Shown: piece by piece, positions 52,490-61,757 of the stretch | Layout of the letters: the number at the start of each line of letters is the position of its first letter | Numbering within the stretch: position 1 is the first letter of the stretch | Origin: Aminobacterium mobile DSM 12262 | GTDB taxonomy: Bacteria; Synergistota; Synergistia; Synergistales; Aminobacteriaceae | Direction of reading: 5' to 3' | DNA: 64,000 bases | NCBI RefSeq assembly: GCF_000526395.1 | Contig: NZ_JAFZ01000003.1 | Coordinates: 109,771 to 173,770, forward strand | Made by a program: the position numbers and the translations under genes | The notes under the pieces: generated by a model | What the model saw: the letters and a program-made list of their open reading frames with translations, nothing else | Told to the model about the DNA's origin: nothing | Database searches by the model: none

Positions 52490-53851
52490 GTGAAGGATTC
52501 GTGGGTTAAACTTCTTAAAGAAGAATTTGCTCTTCTTTATAGTATTAGTAAATGGCTTCTGTTGGCCGTGATTATAGGAGTTTTTGTGGGGGCGGCTACC
52601 TCTACGTTTATGATAGCTTTGGAGAGATGTTCCCAATTTGTAGGAGCGCTTCCTTCGTGGAGGATATTTTTGCTCCCACTAGGTATTGCGGTTAGTGCGT
52701 GGCTTGTGCTTTTCTTAAAACCCGTGGATCGTACTAGAGGGACCCTTAGTGTTGTAGAAGCTGTACACCATTATGATGGTCAAGTGAGTGTGCTTTCTGT
52801 AATAGTAAAAGTTATAGGATCTATTGTTACTATTTCTACAGGCGGCTCTCTCGGCAAAGAAGGGCCAAGTGCCCAGATTGGAGCTGCAGTATCGAATATT
52901 TTTGCCAATGGTTTTCATCTCAACAAAGTAGATCGTCGGAAACTTGTGATTTGTGGCGTTTCAGCTGGTATGGCTTCTGTTTTTGGAGCGCCTGTTGCTG
53001 GTGCTATTTTCGGATTGGAAAATCTCTTTGTCGGACAGCTTTTTTACGACGTGCTTTTGCCGTGTATCGTCAGTGGTATGGTGAGCTATCAAGTGTCCTT
53101 AAGTCTTGGCATGGCTTATCTATATCAGCCATTGCTTTACGTTCCACGCATAGCTGAGCCTCATATGGTTACATGGGTAGTCTTTTCAGGTGTTTTTTTT
53201 GGGTTAGTAGCTCTTTTTTTTATAGAAACTCTTCGTTTTACTCAAAAAATATTTCGTAGGTTCTCTTCCTCTCCGTTGTTACAAGCTCTGGTCGGAGGAG
53301 GAATGCTTGTAATCCTCACGTTTTTTGTGGGATCGCAGTATTTAGGCTTAGGAGGAGAATTCATACGAGAGGCTATTGCTGGTAATCCCATCCCTCGAGT
53401 AGCTTTTTTATGGAAGTCGTTGTTTACGGGCATTACTATGGGGGCTGGAGGGTGTGGAGGAGTTGTTACTCCAACGCTCTATATCGGTGCTACTTCAGGG
53501 GCAGCTTTTGCTTCTTTCTTTGGGTTAGACCCCGTCCTTTTTAGTTGTATTGGATTTGTTGCAGTTCTTTCAGGAGCTGCTAACACGCCTATTGCAGCAG
53601 TTATTCTTGCGGCGGAGCTGTTTGGATCCAAAGTTGCAAGTCTCGCAGCGTTAGCATCTGTTGTTGCCTTTATAGTCACTGGTTATCGAAGTATTTACCC
53701 AGATCAAATTATAAAATGTCCGAAATCTCCGGCTTTTGATATTTGTAGTGAATATCAACGAGTCGGAGAGTGTGATTCAGACCCTGCATTAACAAGGCTT
53801 CCTTTAGTGAGATTGCTTGTTAAAAGTTATCAACTTTGGAAACGTTGCTGA
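52490..53851 (+). CDS. ClC-family chloride channel or transporter
   Basis: A 453-residue membrane protein with the ClC filter motifs: GGSLGKEGPSAQIG near residue 118, where the Glu in KEGP is the gating glutamate, GAPVAGAIFGLEN near 160 and GGCGGVVTPTLYIG near 320 (the GxFxP-like loop). Such proteins are channels or Cl-/H+ exchangers that help with acid stress or charge balance. A C-terminal cytoplasmic tail is short and lacks CBS domains. GTG 52490 is preferred as it has TTGGAG at the right distance; GTG 52481 is the alternative. Confidence 0.92.
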   Translation: MKDSWVKLLKEEFALLYSISKWLLLAVIIGVFVGAATSTFMIALERCSQFVGALPSWRIFLLPLGIAVSAWLVLFLKPVDRTRGTLSVVEAVHHYDGQVSVLSVIVKVIGSIVTISTGGSLGKEGPSAQIGAAVSNIFANGFHLNKVDRRKLVICGVSAGMASVFGAPVAGAIFGLENLFVGQLFYDVLLPCIVSGMVSYQVSLSLGMAYLYQPLLYVPRIAEPHMVTWVVFSGVFFGLVALFFIETLRFTQKIFRRFSSSPLLQALVGGGMLVILTFFVGSQYLGLGGEFIREAIAGNPIPRVAFLWKSLFTGITMGAGGCGGVVTPTLYIGATSGAAFASFFGLDPVLFSCIGFVAVLSGAANTPIAAVILAAELFGSKVASLAALASVVAFIVTGYRSIYPDQIIKCPKSPAFDICSEYQRVGECDSDPALTRLPLVRLLVKSYQLWKRC

Positions 53852-53864
53852 GGTTTTAGATAAC

Positions 53865-53902
53865 GACAAGAGGCTGTTTGAAGAAACAGCCTCTTGTCCT
53901 TT
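53865..53902. terminator. bidirectional terminator after the ClC gene
   Basis: A fifteen-base-pair perfect stem (53865-53879 with 53884-53898), four-base loop, then CTTTC on the plus strand. It separates two convergent genes. Confidence 0.8.
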
Positions 53903-53915
53903 CTGCAATATAGTT

Positions 53916-55202
53916 TTATTTACCCCATTTTGATAAGTCGAGTAAATTTTCGCTCTTTGCTACTACCGCAGATCCAACTAAGTCTCCTGTAATATTGAGG
54001 CAGGTTCGCCCCATATCAAGAATAGCGTCTATCCCTAAAATCATAGCGTATGCTGCTGCGACAGGAGAGCCTTGTTCGATGGGAAGCCCCACAGAATCAA
54101 GGACGAGAAGAAGCATTATCGCACCGGCACCAGGAACTCCAGCTGTTCCGATTGAGGCAAGAACGGCTGTTAAAATAACGGTCATTTGCTGGCTGAAATT
54201 AAGGGGGAGTCCTACTGCAAAACCGATAAAGAGGGCGCAAACGCCCTGATAAATAGCAGTTCCGTCCATGTTGATAGTAGCACCCAAAGGGAGTGTGAAG
54301 GAGTAAACGTTTTTAGCAATGCCCAAATTTTCATCAGCATTACGCATTGTTATAGGGAGAGTCCCGCCACTGCTTCTTGTCACAAAGGCAGTGATCATTG
54401 CTTCTTTGGCACCTTTTAAGAAAGTAAAAAAGCTGAGGTTGTTCAGAGCAAGAAAGCCTCCGTACACCACAATAAGATGGATAATATAACCGAGGAAGCA
54501 TGCAAAAGTTACAGTTCCAAGAGGCCCAATTGCTTTAGCTCCTTGCTGTGCGAATACGACGGCAAGGAGGGAAAAGACGCCTATTGGTGCGTACTGCAAA
54601 ACCCATCCTACAATTTTGTACATTGCTTCTGCTGCTCCGTCAAAAAACTTAAACAGCAAATTTCCTGTTTCTTGAATTCGTGTATCTTTACTGATCTTAA
54701 GATAGCTTATGGCGAGACCAAACATAATGGCGAAAAAAATTATAGGAAGCACATCGCCACTGGAAAGAGCACCAAAAGGATTAGTTGGAATAATATTGAG
54801 GAAAGTATTTGCAAGAGATGGTTTTTCAAGAGCGCGTCCAGCTGCTTCTCCTATGGCCCCAAGGTCTAATCCCAGGCCGGGATGAAAAAGATTTCCCATA
54901 AGTAAGCCTACTGCAACTGCAACTGCAGATGTAATAAGATAATAGACGACGATTTTGACCCCTACCTTACCGAGCTCAGCAGGGCTAATACTTGCAGAAC
55001 CAACAACAAGAGTTGTTAAAATAATGGGCGTAACGATCATTTTCAAAAGCCGTACAAAGATGTCCCCTAATGGTTTGACCCATAAGATGGAATCTCCAGC
55101 CACCATCCCTGCAATTGCGCCAAGAACAAGACCGATGAGAATCCGGAGTAACAAGTTACTTTTGAAATACCAATCAAACATTCCTTTCTTCTCATTCCCC
55201 AT
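53916..55202 (-). CDS. dicarboxylate/amino acid:cation symporter (DAACS family)
   Basis: A 428-residue membrane protein. The SSGGTLPITM segment near residue 265 corresponds to the serine-rich re-entrant loop, with NMDGTAIYQG near 300, GAGAIMLLLVLD near 350 and DMGRTCLNITGD near 395 as the cation- and substrate-binding motifs. These identify the glutamate/aspartate/dicarboxylate-type symporters. The exact substrate is not fixed. ATG 55202 has GGAGGTGGGGAAAAGG upstream and is preferred over ATG 55220. It is monocistronic and divergent from the patatin-like gene. Confidence 0.93.
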   Translation of the reverse strand: MGNEKKGMFDWYFKSNLLLRILIGLVLGAIAGMVAGDSILWVKPLGDIFVRLLKMIVTPIILTTLVVGSASISPAELGKVGVKIVVYYLITSAVAVAVGLLMGNLFHPGLGLDLGAIGEAAGRALEKPSLANTFLNIIPTNPFGALSSGDVLPIIFFAIMFGLAISYLKISKDTRIQETGNLLFKFFDGAAEAMYKIVGWVLQYAPIGVFSLLAVVFAQQGAKAIGPLGTVTFACFLGYIIHLIVVYGGFLALNNLSFFTFLKGAKEAMITAFVTRSSGGTLPITMRNADENLGIAKNVYSFTLPLGATINMDGTAIYQGVCALFIGFAVGLPLNFSQQMTVILTAVLASIGTAGVPGAGAIMLLLVLDSVGLPIEQGSPVAAAYAMILGIDAILDMGRTCLNITGDLVGSAVVAKSENLLDLSKWGK

Positions 55203-55400
55203 CCTTTTCCCCACCTCCATTTTATTTTATATTGAGTATCTATTTAGTAATGTTTTGATAGTAGACTATTGATAAATATCTAAATTGTACATTCTTTTAC
55301 GGGTCAGCACAAGGAGTTGAATGCTTAAAAGAGTTGTTTCATAGCTCTGAGTACGTTAAAATTTATTCAGGTGTTGGTGTATAAACGAGGAGGCTGGCAA

Positions 55401-57500
55401 ATGTCATATATAAAACGTATGTGTGTCGGCTTTATACTGTTAATCTGTTTCCTTGGAAACAATTCCCCCTGTTCAGCTTTTTCTCGCGGGGGAATAGTCC
55501 TCGCTCTATCTGGTGGCGGAACAAAAGGGCTTGCCCACATAGGTGTGCTTCAGGTTTTAGAAGAAAACAATATTCCTATCGCTGGAATTGTGGGGACAAG
55601 TATGGGGGCTATTATTGGAGGATTAGCTGCAAGTGGTTACACGGGCATAGAGTTGGAAGAAGTTGTGGATAATATTGATTTAGGGAGCTTGCTTGCGGAA
55701 AAAGACGCCTCCATGGTTCTGCCGTTGGGAGAGAGAACTTCTGAGAACAGTGCGATTCCTTGGTTTTCCCTGGGTAGCCGCAGGGGGATAGGAGGAGCTC
55801 TTGGCGGGTTTTCCGGGGTCAAGCTTCTAGAAAAATTTAGTCAGATGGCTGCTCGCGTACAAGTTATTCGTTTTTCAGAACTTCCTATACCTTTTGCTGC
55901 AGTTGCTACGGACTTAGAGACAGGAGAGAAAGTTGTTCTTCAGAGTGGTAGCTTGGCTTCAGCGATGAGAGCGTCTATGGCTATCCCTGCTCTTTTTGAG
56001 CCATGGCCTGTTGGTGGGCGCCTCCTTGTCGATGGTGGGCTTGTATCGAATCTTCCTGTGTTGACAGCCAAAGAACTTTTTCCTGGTTGTCCTGTCATAG
56101 CTGTAAATGTAACGAGTGAAAAAAAGTCTCGCTCGGAGTTGCGTACTCTTGTGGACGTGGTGGATCAATCAATTACCGTTTTAACGCAACAGAATGTAGA
56201 GAGAGAAATTCGAGAAGCGGATTTAGTTTTAACACCAGCAGTGGGGAAGCTCCCTCTTTTTGATGCTACTCAAGCGGATCTTGTTATTGCAGCAGGTCGG
56301 AAGGAGACATTAACCCACCTCAAGGCAATAGTGAGTTTAGCACAAACGGCTCCTGAAATTCCTCCTCGTTGGAAACAACCTTCACAGGTTTTAATGGATA
56401 TTTGTGTTCGTGGCCTGCCAGATAGGGAGTGCAAAGGGCTTCGAACGAAGTATTTTTCTGAAATAGGAAAACCGATAGATCCTCAATGGATATTAAGAGT
56501 TAATAAAGAGATATCCCGGCGTATGGATGTTCTGGCAGTGGATTATCACTTGGAAGAAGATCATGGCGGAGCTGTTGTGGTTTTTTCTGTTCAGCGCCGC
56601 CCGCAATCGGAAGTTCGAATAGGGGGATACACTACGAATCTTCATCCGTACCGGTGGCTTTATGTGAACAGTATTCATAGGGATATTTATAAAGATGGAG
56701 ACGCATTGAAGCTTAATCTTAAAATTGGAACGCAGTGGGCTGCAGATGTGGGCTATCTCTCCTCTTCAGAGCTCTCTAAAGCCTGGGAAGTCAATCTTTC
56801 TGCTCAGCGTTGGGAACTTACGCCTCGTAATGTTTCTGAAGAGCGGGAATGGGATCGATACGGTTTGGGAGTTACACGCCATTTCACTATGGGAAATGTT
56901 TTAGCTGGCGCTGGTTTAGGCGGGGAGAGGGTCCATTATAAAGGTAAAGATGAAGATTCTTGGGGACCTACGTTTTATCTAACGTATAATACCCTAGATG
57001 ACATGATGGATCCTACGAAAGGCAGCATGATGAGAGTCGCTTTTTGGTGGCCTGATTATGACGAGTTGTTATATAGAATGAACTTGTTCTTTGTAACATC
57101 TTTCTCTGAAAATTGGCGTCTCTACTTAAGAGGTGGTTTTGCAGAGGGAGATATGACAGAGGCTGGTCATGCTGTCTATCTTGGCGCTGCTGAAGAACTC
57201 TATAGTTATGCCGATAAGCCTATTGAAGCGGAGCGCATGATATGGGTCAATGCTGGCCTTCGAAGAGTTTTCCTCCGCAGTTGGTGGGGAAATCTTACTG
57301 CAGAGCTTTTTGGAGGAGCTGGGTGGACTTACGATAATGGAGGTTCCCGCCTTGACAGTGTTTGGGAAACAGGCCTTTCTCTATCGGCTCCGGGGCACTT
57401 TTTCGATGGTCGCCTCATGTTCCTGTATAATGACCAGAGTGATTTTAAAGTAGGTTTCTTTATTGGGAAGCCTATATGGAGCCATTATCCCCTGCCCTAG
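55401..57500 (+). CDS. patatin-like phospholipase with C-terminal outer-membrane barrel
   Basis: A 699-residue protein. A signal peptide (to about residue 26) precedes a patatin domain with the oxyanion loop GGGTKG (38-43), nucleophile elbow GTSMG (Ser67) and DGGLVSNLP (Asp211), the complete Ser-Asp dyad. From about residue 330 to 400 a POTRA-like segment is likely, and the last 300 residues have amphipathic strands rich in aromatic residues, ending in a typical barrel, as in PlpD-type proteins. Such proteins display the lipase on the surface or in the periplasm. ATG 55401 has GAGGAGG upstream. It supports a diderm cell envelope. Confidence 0.88.
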   Translation: MSYIKRMCVGFILLICFLGNNSPCSAFSRGGIVLALSGGGTKGLAHIGVLQVLEENNIPIAGIVGTSMGAIIGGLAASGYTGIELEEVVDNIDLGSLLAEKDASMVLPLGERTSENSAIPWFSLGSRRGIGGALGGFSGVKLLEKFSQMAARVQVIRFSELPIPFAAVATDLETGEKVVLQSGSLASAMRASMAIPALFEPWPVGGRLLVDGGLVSNLPVLTAKELFPGCPVIAVNVTSEKKSRSELRTLVDVVDQSITVLTQQNVEREIREADLVLTPAVGKLPLFDATQADLVIAAGRKETLTHLKAIVSLAQTAPEIPPRWKQPSQVLMDICVRGLPDRECKGLRTKYFSEIGKPIDPQWILRVNKEISRRMDVLAVDYHLEEDHGGAVVVFSVQRRPQSEVRIGGYTTNLHPYRWLYVNSIHRDIYKDGDALKLNLKIGTQWAADVGYLSSSELSKAWEVNLSAQRWELTPRNVSEEREWDRYGLGVTRHFTMGNVLAGAGLGGERVHYKGKDEDSWGPTFYLTYNTLDDMMDPTKGSMMRVAFWWPDYDELLYRMNLFFVTSFSENWRLYLRGGFAEGDMTEAGHAVYLGAAEELYSYADKPIEAERMIWVNAGLRRVFLRSWWGNLTAELFGGAGWTYDNGGSRLDSVWETGLSLSAPGHFFDGRLMFLYNDQSDFKVGFFIGKPIWSHYPLP

Positions 57501-57572
57501 TGGAGGGGTAACATTTTACAACTAAAGCTGACGATCTTTCGGCGGAACTCATGATGGAGGTTGAAGAAAAAC

Positions 57573-59012
57573 ATGGCACGGAACATAACCCCTAGGGGGA
57601 AAGATTATTCCCAATGGTATCTTGATGTCATTAAGGCAGCGGAGCTTGCAGATTATGCCCCCGTAAGAGGGTGTATGGTTATTCGTCCCACTGGATATGC
57701 TCTTTGGGAATCGATACAGCGTTATTTTGATGAAGCTTTTAAAGAAACAGGCCATGTAAATGCCTATTTCCCTCTTCTTATACCCAATTCTTTTTTAGAG
57801 AAAGAGGCAGAACATGTTGAGGGGTTTTCTCCAGAGTGTGCAGTTGTTACTCATGCCGGAGGAGAGCCACTTGAGGAACCCTTTGTTATTCGTCCCACTT
57901 CAGAAACAGTGATTGGTTATATGTACAGTAAATGGATTCAATCATGGCGTGATCTTCCCATATTGATCAACCAGTGGGCCAATGTTATGCGATGGGAAAA
58001 ACGGCCTCGACTCTTTTTGCGAACATCAGAATTCCTTTGGCAGGAAGGGCATACTGCCCATGCAACGAAAGAGGAAGCCATGGAAGAAACTCTTAAGATG
58101 TTGCGTGTCTACGAAAAAATAATGAAAGAGGTCTTGGCTCTCCCTATTATTCCAGGGGAAAAAACGGCAGGGGAACGTTTCCCAGGGGCTCTCAATACCT
58201 TTACCTGTGAAGCTATGATGAGTGATACGAAGGCTCTTCAGGCAGGTACAAGCCATTTCCTTGGGCAAAATTTCTCCAAGGCTTTTAATATACAGTTTCA
58301 AAATCAGGATGGAGAGCAGGAATATGCTTGGACTACAAGCTGGGGTGTTTCAACGCGATTAATAGGGGCTTTAATCATGACTCATTCCGACGATGATGGG
58401 CTTATTATTCCTCCTCGCATAGCTCCTAATAAGGTTGCTATCCTTCCTATTAGTACGAATGATGATGTTATTGAAAAAACGTTGTTGCCTAAAGCTCTGG
58501 AGTTGGCGGACAAACTTAATACAGCCTTAGGCGGACGATATGTTGTTGTAGATAAACAGTTCCATATGCGTCCTGGGGATCGTTTCTTCTCTCATCTTCA
58601 GAAAGGAGTTCCTTTGCGCTTAGAACTTGGGGAAAAAGATTTTTCTGCAGGTACTGTTCGTGTGGTTCGAAGAGATACTGGAGATCGAAAAGATATTCCT
58701 TTAAACGATGTGGTAATAAAAGTTCCCGAAATCCTTGAAGATATTCAGCACTCTCTCTTCAATAAAGCTCTTTCTTTTAGAAAAGAGCACACCTCTTTTG
58801 CTTCTTCCTTCGATGAGTTTAAGATTCGGTTGGAGGAAGAAGGAGGTTTTATAGAGACGTTTTTTGCCGGAACCCCGGAGGATGAGAAGAAGATCAAGGA
58901 AGAAACAGGCGCTACTCCTCGGTGTATTCCGCTGGGGGATGCTGAGACGGGGAACTGTTTCTTGACAGGTGCTTCTAATGCTAGAAAGACTATTTTTGCT
59001 AAGGCATATTAG
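57573..59012 (+). CDS. proS: prolyl-tRNA synthetase (archaeal/eukaryotic-like type)
   Basis: Charges tRNA-Pro. The 479-residue enzyme is of the shorter class found in archaea, eukaryotes and some bacteria such as Thermus. It has VRGCMVIRPTGYALWE near residue 33 (class II motif 1 region, key RGCMVIRP), FLRTSEFLWQEGHTAH near 150 (motif 2), and ends with FAKAY, whose terminal Tyr carboxylate reaches the active site in the Thermus enzyme. There is no INS editing domain between motifs 2 and 3, as in this class. ATG 57573 has GGAGG 12 bases before. A terminator follows. Confidence 0.95.
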   Translation: MARNITPRGKDYSQWYLDVIKAAELADYAPVRGCMVIRPTGYALWESIQRYFDEAFKETGHVNAYFPLLIPNSFLEKEAEHVEGFSPECAVVTHAGGEPLEEPFVIRPTSETVIGYMYSKWIQSWRDLPILINQWANVMRWEKRPRLFLRTSEFLWQEGHTAHATKEEAMEETLKMLRVYEKIMKEVLALPIIPGEKTAGERFPGALNTFTCEAMMSDTKALQAGTSHFLGQNFSKAFNIQFQNQDGEQEYAWTTSWGVSTRLIGALIMTHSDDDGLIIPPRIAPNKVAILPISTNDDVIEKTLLPKALELADKLNTALGGRYVVVDKQFHMRPGDRFFSHLQKGVPLRLELGEKDFSAGTVRVVRRDTGDRKDIPLNDVVIKVPEILEDIQHSLFNKALSFRKEHTSFASSFDEFKIRLEEEGGFIETFFAGTPEDEKKIKEETGATPRCIPLGDAETGNCFLTGASNARKTIFAKAY

Positions 59013-59048
59013 ATCTTTTATTTGGATATAACGAAAAAGCAGTATTGG

Positions 59049-59090
59049 AAGCGGGTTCCTCATAAGGAAGGGATCCGCTTTGATTTTTAT
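59049..59090 (+). terminator. terminator after proS, directly upstream of the ppx-like gene
   Basis: A twelve-base-pair stem (59049-59060 with 59069-59080, two wobble pairs) runs into TGATTTTTATTTA. It ends about ten bases before the start of the next gene. Confidence 0.7.
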
Positions 59091-59108
59091 TTATGGGGGA
59101 TGGTTAAT

Positions 59109-60053
59109 GTGGAAGATAGACGAACTTTAGCAGTTATCGATATAGGGTCTAACTCCATTAAACTTCTTATAGCTATTTTGCAGGGAGAGGAATTAGTCTC
59201 TCTAGATGAACGTATAGAGATTACCCGTTTAAGCGAAGGGCTTGCTAAAGAGGGCTTGCTGCTACCTGAGCCCATGCGTCGAACCATAGAAGGGGTGGAA
59301 CGATTTGTTTGGGTAGCCAGAGAGGCAGGTGTTTCTCAGATTGTTGTAATAGGTACAATGGCCTTCAGGTCAGCCTCTAATAGCTCTTCTTTTGTTGAAA
59401 CGCTTCTTGATAGAACTGGAGTTTCTATGAAAATCCTTTCAGGCGATGAAGAGTCGGAATTTGCTTTTCGTGGTGCACTTTCAGGGATATGGGAAGATAA
59501 ATATCTTTCTCAAAATGTGACTGTTTTTGATATTGGAGGAGGGAGCACAGAGCTTGTTCAGGGGAAAGGGGAAAACATTATACATCGATGGAGCCTTCCC
59601 ATAGGTTCTGTGGTTTTGACTGAAAAATTTTTACAAAAAACGCCAGTTTCTTCTGAATATGTTCATAAAGTTAGGTTGGAGATCAGAAAGATACTGTCAA
59701 ACCGCTGGGATTTTCTTTCGCAAGTAGGTACTCTTGTTGGAGTGGGAGGGACAGTTACTGCTATGGTTGCTGTAAAGCTAGGTCTTTACTCTTATACTCC
59801 AGAGAGTGTACATGGAATTTCTCTTTCTCTGGGAGAGATTAAACGGCAAATTTTTCTTTATTCTTCAAAAACACTGGAGGAACGCTGTCTCATTCCAGGT
59901 TTATCCCCAGGGCGCGCTGATATTATTCTTGCCGGAGCTTGTATTGTAGCGGAAATATTGAATATAGCCCGAGAAGAAAAATTCGTGGTAAGCCATAGAG
60001 GATTGAGGCATGGAGTGGCATTACATATCCTTCAGGGGGGCCATTTTTCGTAG
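59109..60053 (+). CDS. exopolyphosphatase / guanosine pentaphosphate phosphatase (Ppx/GppA family)
   Basis: The 315-residue protein has the actin-like phosphate loop LAVIDIGSNSIK at its start, GEEE-like SGDEESEFAF near 118 and FDIGGGSTEL near 142, which are the Ppx/GppA hallmarks. It also has GVGGTVTAM near 222. These enzymes release phosphate from polyphosphate or convert pppGpp. The short form without the long C-terminal HD-like region is common outside Proteobacteria. GTG 59109 has GGGGGA eight bases before; ATG 59100 is close to the same motif. Sodium/phosphate symporter and PhoU genes follow. Confidence 0.88.
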   Translation: MEDRRTLAVIDIGSNSIKLLIAILQGEELVSLDERIEITRLSEGLAKEGLLLPEPMRRTIEGVERFVWVAREAGVSQIVVIGTMAFRSASNSSSFVETLLDRTGVSMKILSGDEESEFAFRGALSGIWEDKYLSQNVTVFDIGGGSTELVQGKGENIIHRWSLPIGSVVLTEKFLQKTPVSSEYVHKVRLEIRKILSNRWDFLSQVGTLVGVGGTVTAMVAVKLGLYSYTPESVHGISLSLGEIKRQIFLYSSKTLEERCLIPGLSPGRADIILAGACIVAEILNIAREEKFVVSHRGLRHGVALHILQGGHFS

Positions 60054-60110
60054 ATAGGTAGATAGAGTAAAGGGAAACGCCTTTAAGAAGATTGCTGAGG
60101 AGAGATAAGA

Positions 60111-61757
60111 ATGTTTCCCGTAGGAATTTCTTACGCTTTAATATTAGCAGGAATAACAATTCTTCTGTATGGCCTAGAAGAAAGTAATTGGGCCTTTCGA
60201 AGAAGTTTAGGAAGCCGTGGACGAGGGCTATTGTCTCGTTTAGGCAATAGAAAGTCTTCTGCCTTTTCTCTTGGGGTTATTCTATCGGCAATAGCTCAGA
60301 GTGGTTCTGCCGCAACAGCTTTTGCTGTTGGATTGGTCGATATCCATGCATTGCCTTATGAGGGTGCTATCCTCGTCATGATGGGGGCAAGTGTGGGGTC
60401 TACCCTTTTGGTTCCTCTTCTCGCTATTGACATAGATGTGATGGCTCCTATTTTTTTGATGGGAGGTTTTGTCCTCTGTCATCTGAAGAAAGAGGATTTT
60501 CGTAAAATAGGGTGGGTAGTGAGAGGTATTGCTCTGATCCTTACAGGGATGTTTCTTCTTAAATTGGGTTCTTCTATTGCTTTGGAAGGCTCTCCTATCG
60601 GCTTCTTTATTGCTCGTCTTGTTGCAAGACCTTTTTGGCTGGGCGTAACGGCTTTTTTCCTTTCAGCCATAACACAAGGAGCGTCTGGTGTAATGGCTAT
60701 TGGCATCGCTCTTATATCGGCAGGAGTGGCATCGGCGGAGGCCTTCTTCCCCCTCGTATTAGGGGCACGCCTTGGCTCCAGCATTATAGTTTTATTTTTT
60801 AGCGTGGGAACCCGTCCCAATGCCCGGCGTCTTGCCTGGCTCTCTTTTGTTTATCGTTGCCTCGGTGTTGCGGCGGGATACCTTTGTATGCCTTTGATCC
60901 TTCAGGGAACGAGTTTCTTTATTCCAGTTCCAGAGATGAAACTGGCTGTATATCAGATAGGAGTGAGTATTCTTAACGTTCTCATTTTTTCCCCCTTTGT
61001 AAGGCAGTCAGCACTTGTAAGTGGAAGGTGGTTTTCGGAAGAAGAGGCCTGGGATCCAGAGGAGGCCATGTATTTGGATGATTCTCTTACAGATTTCCCT
61101 TCGTTAGCGGTGCCGCTTCTTGCGAAAGAAATGACTCGTCTTGCTAATTATGTGGAAACATTTATTTATATGCTTTTTTTTGCACCTCATTATAAAGATC
61201 AGATTCTTAAACTTCAGCGAGGAATACCAGCGTTGTTGCAACAGTGCTCAGATTACATGTTTGCAATACCAGTTCCTCTTGATGATCCAGAACAAAAGAC
61301 ATCGTATTCCGCAATTTCGTATTCTCTTATAGCAATGGCTGACCTAGTAGAAATTACTACGGGTAGATTGTATAAGTTATGGAGAAACGGGGCTGGAGAA
61401 GGTAGTGCCAGAAATATAGAAGAAAAAATGTGGGAAGAGTACGTCCAATCGTTTATGGGTGTAGTCCGATATAGTATGCGAGCTTTTGCTCTTGACGATG
61501 AAGAGAGCGTTCATAAGGCTCTAAGTGTAGAGAAGATTTTTAAAAATTATGATCAACAGATACGACAAACTTTAATTGTTCAGGGTCGGCTTTTCGTGGA
61601 TCGTAAAGATTCTCTGGATTGGAGGTTACTTACGGTATTGAGGGTGGCTGTAAGTGCTGCTCTCGAAGTGGCCTGGGGGAGCCGATTCCGGGGAATGAAA
61701 CTTCATTTAGAAGGAAGTGACGGTATTGTTCTTCAAAAAGAAGCAGGAGAAATCTAA
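60111..61757 (+). CDS. sodium/phosphate symporter (Na/Pi-II family) with PhoU-like C-terminus
   Basis: A 548-residue membrane protein. It has the two inverted Na/Pi motifs, QSGSAATAFAVGLV near residue 63 and TQGASGVMAIGIALIS near 182 (key QSGSAAT and QGASGV), which hold the sodium and phosphate sites of PF02690 proteins. The C-terminal about 220 residues are helical and look like a PhoU domain. ATG 60111 has GAGGAGAG upstream. It lies 57 bases after the Ppx-like gene and overlaps the next phoU gene, forming a phosphate module. Confidence 0.9.
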   Translation: MFPVGISYALILAGITILLYGLEESNWAFRRSLGSRGRGLLSRLGNRKSSAFSLGVILSAIAQSGSAATAFAVGLVDIHALPYEGAILVMMGASVGSTLLVPLLAIDIDVMAPIFLMGGFVLCHLKKEDFRKIGWVVRGIALILTGMFLLKLGSSIALEGSPIGFFIARLVARPFWLGVTAFFLSAITQGASGVMAIGIALISAGVASAEAFFPLVLGARLGSSIIVLFFSVGTRPNARRLAWLSFVYRCLGVAAGYLCMPLILQGTSFFIPVPEMKLAVYQIGVSILNVLIFSPFVRQSALVSGRWFSEEEAWDPEEAMYLDDSLTDFPSLAVPLLAKEMTRLANYVETFIYMLFFAPHYKDQILKLQRGIPALLQQCSDYMFAIPVPLDDPEQKTSYSAISYSLIAMADLVEITTGRLYKLWRNGAGEGSARNIEEKMWEEYVQSFMGVVRYSMRAFALDDEESVHKALSVEKIFKNYDQQIRQTLIVQGRLFVDRKDSLDWRLLTVLRVAVSAALEVAWGSRFRGMKLHLEGSDGIVLQKEAGEI

